From an uncultured Prevotellaceae bacterium (GTDB taxonomy: Bacteria; Bacteroidota; Bacteroidia; Bacteroidales; Muribaculaceae), in contig CALDIG010000076.1 of NCBI GenBank assembly GCA_937904375.1, positions 1 to 16,452 of the forward strand: DNA of 16,452 nucleotides, in the 5' to 3' direction. Shown piece by piece: positions 11,066-16,452 of the stretch (the first letter of the stretch is position 1; every line of letters begins with the position of its first letter). Made by a program: the position numbers and the translations under genes. Under the pieces are notes generated by a model that saw only the letters and a program-made list of their open reading frames with translations, was not told the origin of the DNA and did not search any database.

Positions 11066-13681
11066 TTATTTCTTCCCCGTGATGATTGATTTTATGTCAT
11101 TGAGCTTGTTGAGGGCCTCCATTGGGGTGAGGTTGTTGATGTCGGTGTTGAGGATTTCGTCGCGCACTTGGCTTAGTACGGGGTCGTCGAGCTGGAAGAA
11201 CGACAGCTGCACGCCGTTGCGGTTGTTGGCCACATCGTCGAGGTCTTTGCTCAGAGAGTCGTTGTTGCTGTTCTGTTCCAGGCGTTTAAGCACCTCATCG
11301 GCGCGGTGCACAATAGTCTTGGGCATGCCGGCGAGCTTCGCCACATGGATTCCGAAGCTGTGTTCGCTGCCACCGCGCACGAGTTTGCGCAGGAACACCA
11401 CCTTGCCGTTCATCTCGCGCACGCTCACGTTGTAGTTCTTCACGCGTTTGAAGGTCTTCTCCATCTCGTTAAGCTCGTGGTAGTGGGTGGCGAAGAGTGT
11501 CTTGGGATGTGCCTGCGTCTCGTGGATGTATTCCACAATGGACCAGGCTATTGAGATGCCGTCGTAGGTGCTCGTGCCGCGCCCCAGCTCGTCGAAGAGG
11601 ATGAGGCTGCGCTCGCTCAGGTTGTTGAGGATTGACGATGCCTCGGTCATTTCCACCATGAAGGTCGATTCACCCAGCGAGATATTGTCGCTGGCACCCA
11701 CACGGGTGAAAATCTTATCGACTATGCCAATGCGCGCCGCTTCGGCAGGAACGAAGGAGCCGATTTGCGCCATGAGCACTATCAGGGCGGTCTGGCGCAG
11801 CAGCGCCGACTTGCCCGCCATGTTGGGGCCGGTGATAATCATCACCTGCTGCTCGTCGTTGCTCAGCTGGATGCTGTTAGGTACATATACTTCACCCACA
11901 GGCAGTTGCTTCTCAATTACGGGGTGACGTCCCTCGGTGATGTCGATGTCGAGGGAGTCATCTACAACGGGGCGGTTGTAGCGGTTCTCGAGTGCTACGC
12001 GGGTAAATGAGAGCAGACAGTCGAGCTGGGCTACGAGCGTCGCATCGTTCTGGATGGCGGGGATGTAGTCGCTCACCGCCGCCACCAGTTCGTTGAACAG
12101 CTGGTTTTCGATGGTGATGATTTTCTCCTCGGCACCCAGTATTTTCTCTTCCAGCTCTTTAAGCTCGGGTGTGATGTATCGCTCGGCGCTAACAAGCGTC
12201 TGCTTCCTTATCCACTCTTCGGGCACCTTGTCCTTGTGGGTGTTGCGCACTTCGATGTAGTAGCCAAACACGTTGTTGTAGGCAATCTTCAGGCTTGGGA
12301 TGCCAGTGCGCTCACTTTCACGCTGTTGCAGCTGCATCAGGTAGTCCTTGCTGCTTGATGAAATGTTGCGCAGTTCGTCGAGCTCGTCGCTCACGCCGTT
12401 GCGTATCACGTTGCCGCGGTTTACCTGGCTGGGCGCTTCGGGGTTGAGCTCGCGCTCTATGCGGTCGCTGATGAGCGGGCAGGGATTGAGCTGTTCGCCG
12501 AAGCTGTACAGCACCTCGCTGTCGCTGTGCTCGCACATCCGCTTGATGGGGTTGATGGCTTGCAGGGCGCACTTGAGCTGCACCAGCTCACGTGGCGAGA
12601 TGCGTGCCGCCGCCACCTTCGATACCAGTCGCTCGATGTCGCCTATCACCTCAAGCTGCTCTTTGAGCAATTCGCGCCCCTCGGTGTCTTTGAAGAAATG
12701 CTCCACCACGTCGAGGCGGCGGTTGATGGCTTTCACGTCTTTGAGCGGGAACATCATCCATCGGTGCAGCAAGCGGGCACCCATGGGCGACAAGGTGTTG
12801 TCGATGACGCTGAGCAAGCTCTTGCCGTCGTCGGCCATCGGGGTGATTAGTTCGAGGTTGCGCACCGTGAACTTGTCGAGGCGCACATATCGCTCTGCCT
12901 CGATGCGCGAGAGCGAGGTGATGTGCTTGATTTGGGTGTGCTGCGTGAGGTCGAGGTAGTGGAGTATGGCTCCCGAGGCAACGATGGCGCACGTCATGTT
13001 CTGGATGCCGAAGCCTTTCAGGTTCTTGGTCTCGAAGTGCTTGAGCAGGCGGTCGGTCGCCGACTCCTCGGTGAAAATCCAGTCTTCCATCTCAAAGGTG
13101 AGATATTTTGCCGATGCCGACTGCTGGAAGCGCGTGCGGTTGCTGCGCTCAATGAGCACCTCCTTGGGGGCAAAGTTGCTAAGCAGTTTGTCAACATAAT
13201 CAACCGACCCCTCAGCGGCGAGAAACTCTCCCGTGCTGATGTCGAGAAACGCCACACCGGTGGCCTTCTTGCCGAAGTGTACGGCGGCTAGGAAGTTGTT
13301 CTCCTTGCGGTCGAGAAGGGTGCTGCCCATCACCACACCAGGCGTAACAAGCTCGGTGATGCCGCGTTTCACCAGTTTCTTGGTGAGCTTGGGGTCTTCG
13401 AGCTGGTCGCAGATGGCGACGCGTTTGCCGGCGCGAACCAGTTTGGGGAGATATGTGTCGAGGGCGTGGTGCGGAAATCCTGCCATTTCCAGATTCTTGC
13501 CGCCGGTGCCGTTGGAGCGGCGCGTGAGCGTGATGCCCAGGATTTCGCTGGCGACGATGGCGTCGTTGCCGTAAGTCTCATAAAAGTCGCCCACGCGATA
13601 GAGCAGCATAGCATCGGGATGCTTCGCCTTCATCTCGTAGAACTGTCTCATCATCGGGGTTTGCCCCACTTCCTTTGCCAT
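11066..13681 (-). CDS. mutS: DNA mismatch repair protein MutS
   Basis: MutS binds base mismatches and small loops and, with MutL, starts repair. The 871-residue protein has the standard MutS1 layout. The N-terminal mismatch-binding domain has the GDFYETYGNDA motif (Phe33 and Glu35 are the mismatch-contacting residues), and the connector and lever/clamp regions follow. The ATPase has Walker A GPNMAGKSALL (from residue 618), the signature loop ASDNISLGESTFMVEM, Walker B LILFDELGRGTSTYDG (Asp697) and TLFATHYHEL. The usual C-terminal part is present and nothing is truncated. The start is ATG at 13679-13681, matching MAKEVGQTPMMRQFYEMKA. Periodic arrays flank both ends. No promoter box was found between it and the upstream secreted-protein gene, so cotranscription is possible. 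Confidence 0.98.
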   Translation of the reverse strand: MAKEVGQTPMMRQFYEMKAKHPDAMLLYRVGDFYETYGNDAIVASEILGITLTRRSNGTGGKNLEMAGFPHHALDTYLPKLVRAGKRVAICDQLEDPKLTKKLVKRGITELVTPGVVMGSTLLDRKENNFLAAVHFGKKATGVAFLDISTGEFLAAEGSVDYVDKLLSNFAPKEVLIERSNRTRFQQSASAKYLTFEMEDWIFTEESATDRLLKHFETKNLKGFGIQNMTCAIVASGAILHYLDLTQHTQIKHITSLSRIEAERYVRLDKFTVRNLELITPMADDGKSLLSVIDNTLSPMGARLLHRWMMFPLKDVKAINRRLDVVEHFFKDTEGRELLKEQLEVIGDIERLVSKVAAARISPRELVQLKCALQAINPIKRMCEHSDSEVLYSFGEQLNPCPLISDRIERELNPEAPSQVNRGNVIRNGVSDELDELRNISSSSKDYLMQLQQRESERTGIPSLKIAYNNVFGYYIEVRNTHKDKVPEEWIRKQTLVSAERYITPELKELEEKILGAEEKIITIENQLFNELVAAVSDYIPAIQNDATLVAQLDCLLSFTRVALENRYNRPVVDDSLDIDITEGRHPVIEKQLPVGEVYVPNSIQLSNDEQQVMIITGPNMAGKSALLRQTALIVLMAQIGSFVPAEAARIGIVDKIFTRVGASDNISLGESTFMVEMTEASSILNNLSERSLILFDELGRGTSTYDGISIAWSIVEYIHETQAHPKTLFATHYHELNEMEKTFKRVKNYNVSVREMNGKVVFLRKLVRGGSEHSFGIHVAKLAGMPKTIVHRADEVLKRLEQNSNNDSLSKDLDDVANNRNGVQLSFFQLDDPVLSQVRDEILNTDINNLTPMEALNKLNDIKSIITGKK

Positions 13682-13699
13682 AGTATTAGTTGCTTTTTT

Positions 13700-13727
13700 C
13701 AGTTATCTGTTTTCAGTCATCAGTGTA
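13700..13727 (+). repeat. CAGTTAT heptad array, 4 units
   Basis: Contiguous words CAGTTAT, CTGTTTT, CAGTCAT, CAGTGTA, 18 nt upstream of the mutS start codon. The array is degenerate; period 7 is visible through CAG/CTG at word start. Confidence 0.5.
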
Positions 13728-13736
13728 GTATTATAA

Positions 13737-13764
13737 CTCTAACCACTAACCTCTAACCACTAAC
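13737..13764 (+). repeat. CTCTAAC/CACTAAC heptad array, 4 units
   Basis: Two perfect copies of a 14-nt pair, CTCTAAC plus CACTAAC. Only word positions 2 and 3 change between words. It lies between the stop of the PCMD-type gene (13780) and the CAGTTAT array. Confidence 0.78.
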
Positions 13765-13779
13765 CTTCGGCGAAGCCGA

Positions 13780-14736
13780 CTAATACACCAGCGAGATGTT
13801 GTCAATCCACAGCGCCATGCCGGGGGTGCCGGTGTAGGCGGTGCCGCAGCCCGAGGATGCCATCACGATGATGTGGGTGGGAGTGGCGTTAGCGTCGTCC
13901 CATTTCTCTTCAACCACTGGCACCATCTTGCCCTTGCTGTTCTTAGCGTAGTAAGACTTGTCTTTAGGGATGAGGTCCATATAAGACTGGTAGCCGGAGT
14001 TCTTGGTGATGTCGCCATACCAGATGGGGATGCGGTGCTTGTTGACCCAGCTAGTCACTGTCTTGCCGAAGCGTTGGCGCCCGGTGCCTACGCGTGCCGC
14101 ATGCAGGTTGCCGTTGCTGTCTTCCCAGCGGCGTTGCAGTAGCACAAACACCTCGGCATAGTCTTGTCCAGGCAAGTTCTTCTTGCTGCCGAAGCCGCTG
14201 GAGTAGATGCGTTGTACACCAGTGGGAACATTCACTTTGTAGTCAAACTGCAAGTACTTAGGTCTCTTGGTGAACGGCAAGCCCATGTTCATCTTGCTGT
14301 AGGGGTTCTTGGTACTGCTCACCGGTTCCATCATCTGTCCTAAGAAGATGCTTCCCGAAACCAGCACGTCAACGTTGATGACACCCACTGCCTTGCAGTG
14401 TTCTATCATGGTGGTGAGCTTGGCGCAGTAGCCGTTTCCGTGCACGTCGGGGAACACGGCGTTGCTGGTTTTCACGATTCCCATCACTTTTGCAAGGATA
14501 TTACTGGTGGCCCATGGCGAGCCTCCCATATTGTTATAGACCTTAGTGCCGGTGATGTTTTGTGAAGGTCCTATCTCAAACACTTTCTTCTCTTGTCCGC
14601 CAAGCACCTTCGACTCGGTGATGTGTCGTGTAATCCATTGGTCAAAATTGCCAAAGGCAAAAGGCACTACCGTCTCGGCATGGGCACTCATCAGTCCCAA
14701 GCACGACGCTATTACCGTCAATAGAATTTTTTTCAT
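13780..14736 (-). CDS. Secreted PCMD-domain protein (putative carbohydrate-related)
   Basis: The 318-residue protein has a signal peptide (MKKILLTVIASCLGLMSAHA, cleavage near 20). The body matches the PCMD family (putative carbohydrate metabolism domain) of Bacteroidota. Characteristic blocks are HGNGYCAKLTTMIEHCK, INVDVLVSGSIFLGQM, and NMGLPFTKRPKYLQFDYKVN, then a C-terminal lectin-like half ending ALWIDNISLVY. The beta-rich jellyroll C terminus suggests glycan binding, but no catalytic site is evident and the family has no proven reaction that I know of. It lacks the Gly/Lys-rich tail seen in the two paralogs at 1203-3231. The start is ATG at 14734-14736. The DUF2851 gene ends 50 nt upstream, so they may share a transcript. 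No convincing terminator follows; only a 5-bp hairpin (13767-13779) is seen. Confidence 0.82.
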   Translation of the reverse strand: MKKILLTVIASCLGLMSAHAETVVPFAFGNFDQWITRHITESKVLGGQEKKVFEIGPSQNITGTKVYNNMGGSPWATSNILAKVMGIVKTSNAVFPDVHGNGYCAKLTTMIEHCKAVGVINVDVLVSGSIFLGQMMEPVSSTKNPYSKMNMGLPFTKRPKYLQFDYKVNVPTGVQRIYSSGFGSKKNLPGQDYAEVFVLLQRRWEDSNGNLHAARVGTGRQRFGKTVTSWVNKHRIPIWYGDITKNSGYQSYMDLIPKDKSYYAKNSKGKMVPVVEEKWDDANATPTHIIVMASSGCGTAYTGTPGMALWIDNISLVY

Positions 14737-14786
14737 GTTTTTGTAAATTTGAATAAAGTTGTTATTAATTGTGTGTTAAAAATGCG

Positions 14787-16067
14787 TTATCGGTGGGCGC
14801 TCTCGCTAAGCAGGCGGTGTCCTATCTTGCAGTAGATGCACTTGCGCGCGTCGCAGTAGCTGCGCCGCAGCTCTATTAGGGCCTGCGAGGTGAGCGCGCT
14901 GTCGCACTCGATACCTGCCACAGTGAAATTCGTCACTATCGAGTTCTTCTCGGGCCGCAGGCTCTCGAGCAGACTTATCGCCTTGTCGGTGAGGGCATAG
15001 TTGCCAGTAAGCTCGCCGTAGGCATAGTAGAGCGGTGCCACGGTGTTGATGAGCACAATGTCTATCGACTTGTCGCTCAGCGCCGCCGTGGGGCGCTCGT
15101 TAGGCTTGCCAAAGGAGAAATGGTTGCTCCAGTAGCCCGTGAGTTCCACTTGGAACAGTTTGCGCAGCTCTTTCTCGCCGTCGGCTTCGAGAATCTTGCT
15201 CATCAGGTTGAAGCCTCCCTCGATATAATGCGCCAGCATCGCGATGCGGCGGTAAGGGAAGTTCTGAGGCCTGATGCGGAACATCTTCCACGACTCGCGC
15301 TCCATGGGGCGCAGCGAGAACTTGTTGGCAAGAAAGGCATACTCCGAGCACAGGTGGCGGTAGTAGTCGTCGGCACCGGTTGCCGAGGCATCAAGCAGAC
15401 CCGCTTGCCCAAAAAGCAGCGCCTCGACTTGTAGCAGCGAGTCGCTGTGCTTGTGCAGCAGTCGCAACGGTGTGCGCCGCGCCAACCGCTCAAACGCCTC
15501 GTTGTTGATGCCGAAGCCCAGGTTTCGCGCCACGGTGACGTAGCACACCTCTTCCCAGCTGCCGTGGTACATCTCCAGAATGTCGCGCACTCGCTCCACC
15601 TTGCTGTGCAGCCGCTCGAACGCCAGTGCCTGCACCCATTCGGTCACTACCAGGCTGGGGGTCTGTGGCAATTGCGGAGCGCAAGGAAGCTCGGTGCGGG
15701 CATCCACCAATCGCTGAAGGCTCTCGCCGAAGCGTGGAGAAACCTCGAGTACGACTTGAGGTATGCGCTCGCCGTTGGTGCGATAAACCGGTGCGTCGTC
15801 TTTGTCAACCACATGTAGCACCACGCTGTCGTAGGCACTGCCCTTGTCGTGGCCGTGGCGCTTCCAGTCGCTAGCCCTCACATGGATTTCGATGTTGCCC
15901 ACCCACGTCTGTCCGTCAATCTCCACTTTGGCGTTGAAGAAGTCGGGACCTGCGTCGGTGTTGAGAAGTCCTGGGTCGAGGACTCTCACGTGGCGGCCGT
16001 CGTTGGTGACCATGTCATCGGCGCGCCACAGCCGGTGTTGCCATATATACTGCATCAACTGTTCCAT
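14787..16067 (-). CDS. DUF2851 family protein
   Basis: The 426-residue cytoplasmic protein belongs to a conserved Bacteroidota family without known function. The N-terminal signature is clear: VRVLDPGLLNTDAGPDFFNAKV (31-48 region), GNIEIHVRASDWKRHGH (58-73) and YDSVVLHVV. The C terminus has a Cys/His cluster, C405, C410, C413 and H417 (CDARKCIYCKIGH), able to bind zinc. Conserved Asp42, Glu60, His62, Asp67, His71 and His73 look like a metal site, and the spacing resembles PD-(D/E)xK nucleases; that is my inference, not established. There is no signal peptide or membrane segment. The start is ATG at 16065-16067, at the edge of a 16-bp direct repeat. The gene sits alone upstream of the PCMD gene. 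Confidence 0.88.
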   Translation of the reverse strand: MEQLMQYIWQHRLWRADDMVTNDGRHVRVLDPGLLNTDAGPDFFNAKVEIDGQTWVGNIEIHVRASDWKRHGHDKGSAYDSVVLHVVDKDDAPVYRTNGERIPQVVLEVSPRFGESLQRLVDARTELPCAPQLPQTPSLVVTEWVQALAFERLHSKVERVRDILEMYHGSWEEVCYVTVARNLGFGINNEAFERLARRTPLRLLHKHSDSLLQVEALLFGQAGLLDASATGADDYYRHLCSEYAFLANKFSLRPMERESWKMFRIRPQNFPYRRIAMLAHYIEGGFNLMSKILEADGEKELRKLFQVELTGYWSNHFSFGKPNERPTAALSDKSIDIVLINTVAPLYYAYGELTGNYALTDKAISLLESLRPEKNSIVTNFTVAGIECDSALTSQALIELRRSYCDARKCIYCKIGHRLLSESAHR

Positions 16068-16099
16068 AGTTTTGCCGCTCGCTGGTTTTGCCGCTCGCT
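16068..16099 (+). repeat. Two 16-bp direct repeats against the DUF2851 start codon
   Basis: Units AGTTTTGCCGCTCGCT (16068-16083) and GGTTTTGCCGCTCGCT (16084-16099) differ at one base. The first touches the start codon at 16065-16067. The unit length equals two octads, in line with the other arrays. Confidence 0.85.
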
Positions 16100-16127
16100 A
16101 TTTTTTTGTTTTTTGCGAAATAACCTG

Positions 16128-16135
16128 CTAAGGTA
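16128..16135 (-). promoter_or_regulatory. Possible -7 box of the DUF2851 gene
   Basis: The minus strand reads TACCTTAG, one mismatch from TAnnTTTG, about 60 nt upstream of the start codon. No TTTG was found at the expected distance upstream, so this is a weak call. Confidence 0.3.
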
Positions 16136-16226
16136 CGGATATTTTCTTAAACAGAACTGTATTATGTCTGTTTTTTTCTACTTTTGGGTGTTTTTAGAAT
16201 ATAATTTGATTTTTTTGCGCAAAAAG

Positions 16227-16258
16227 TTTGGTCATCTCAAAAACTTGCCGTAACTTTG
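16227..16258 (+). promoter_or_regulatory. Promoter of tRNA-Phe
   Basis: TTTG at 16227-16230 and TAACTTTG at 16251-16258 match both Bacteroidota consensus boxes with a 20-bp spacer. Transcription should start near 16265, about 20 nt before the mature tRNA. Confidence 0.8.
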
Positions 16259-16283
16259 CACTCGCAAATCGCAAAACCACGTT

Positions 16284-16356
16284 GGTGCCTTAGCTCAGGT
16301 GGTAGAGCAATGGACTGAAAATCCATGTGTCCCCGGTTCGAATCCTGGAGGTACCA
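16284..16356 (+). tRNA. tRNA-Phe (anticodon GAA)
   Basis: The cloverleaf is complete at 73 nt. The acceptor GGTGCCT (16284-16290) pairs with AGGTACC (16349-16355) with one G-T wobble. The D arm is GCTC/GAGC with an 8-nt loop. The anticodon arm is ATGGA/TCCAT with loop CTGAAAA and GAA at 16317-16319. The variable loop is GTGTC. The T arm is CCCGG/CCTGG with loop TTCGAAT. The middle pair of the T stem is C-T (16334/16346), a mismatch. CCA is not encoded (ACA follows the acceptor), so it is added after transcription. Promoter and terminator are its own, so this is a single-gene unit. Confidence 0.96.
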
Positions 16357-16364
16357 CAACTCTG

Positions 16365-16402
16365 AATCGCAAGTAGTTACATATCAACTGCTTGCGATTT
16401 TT
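16365..16402 (+). terminator. Terminator of tRNA-Phe
   Basis: A 14-bp stem pairs 16365-16378 with 16386-16399, with one T-G wobble and a 7-nt loop (16379-16385). A T-run covers 16398-16402. The group II intron begins at the very next base. Confidence 0.92.
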
Positions 16403-16452
16403 GTGTACGACGGGCATGTTATACATCTGTGGTGAAAGTCCACTCGGGGCGT
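16403..16452 (+). mobile_element. Group II intron, 5' end of domain I (truncated by window edge)
   Basis: The sequence opens with GTGTA, a form of the group II 5' consensus GTGYG. CGACGGGCATG follows, then GGTGAAAGTCC at 16431-16441 within the short hairpin TGTGGTGAAAGTCCACT, and the run goes off the window in GGGGCGT. This matches the first 50 nt of domain I of bacterial introns. B. halodurans and O. iheyensis class C introns start GTG(C/T)GCCCGGCATG and carry GGTGAGAGTCCC. Insertion right after the T-run of a Rho-independent terminator is the known habit of class C introns. The rest of domain I and any reverse transcriptase gene lie to the right. The class is inferred from the site rather than from structure. 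Confidence 0.8.

Noticed and set aside
13765..13779. Terminator after the PCMD gene (TCGGC-GAA-GCCGA)
   Set aside because: Only 5 bp with a 3-nt loop and no T-tract on the minus strand.
16149..16177. Plus-strand terminator AAACAGA/TCTGTTT with T-run
   Set aside because: The 7-bp stem is weak with an 11-nt loop, there is no plus-strand gene upstream, and the region is simply T-rich.

Overview
The window looks like a chromosome segment of a Bacteroidales bacterium, most like Prevotellaceae or Muribaculaceae. The reasons are family content (LptE-like lipoprotein, DUF2851, PCMD-type secreted protein, secreted proteins with a DLQGR/GIYIQNGKK tail), Bacteroidota promoters (TTTG, about 20 bp, TAnnTTTG), and the absence of Shine-Dalgarno sites. 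Species cannot be fixed from the sequence alone.

Layout. Bases 1-91 hold what looks like the 3' end of a 5S rRNA and a strong terminator. Then comes aat (+), the Leu/Phe-tRNA-protein transferase. All later protein genes are on the minus strand. In their own transcription order, from high to low coordinates, they are: DUF2851 protein, PCMD-type secreted protein, mutS, periplasmic histidine phosphatase, PlsC-like acyltransferase, AAA+/Fis activator, LptE-like lipoprotein, a TPR-like hypothetical, secG, xerD, an RluA-family pseudouridine synthase, and two tandemly duplicated 265-aa secreted proteins. The right edge (+) has a tRNA-Phe with promoter and terminator. Exactly after that terminator the 5' end of a group II intron begins and runs off the window.

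How the genes work together. The acyltransferase - AAA+/Fis activator - LptE - TPR-like - SecG run is compact, with a 13-nt overlap, a 4-nt gap and a 12-nt gap, so it probably forms an envelope-biogenesis operon. It starts at a TATCTTTG box at 9531-9538 and ends at a terminator at 5508-5552. The array at 6701-6785 interrupts it. The other genes look like housekeeping singletons.

Most striking feature. Nearly every intergenic gap holds short tandem arrays with a strict period of 7, 8 or 9 nt, built from words that are unrelated between gaps. They touch or overlap start and stop codons. The heptad family ATGCACA/ATGCATA supplies the last four residues (MHNA) and the stop codon of both Aat and XerD. 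At three loci a TCTAGA nonamer block is joined to the heptad block in one fixed orientation between codirectional genes. This systematic periodic filling of the gaps is the best candidate here for something undescribed.
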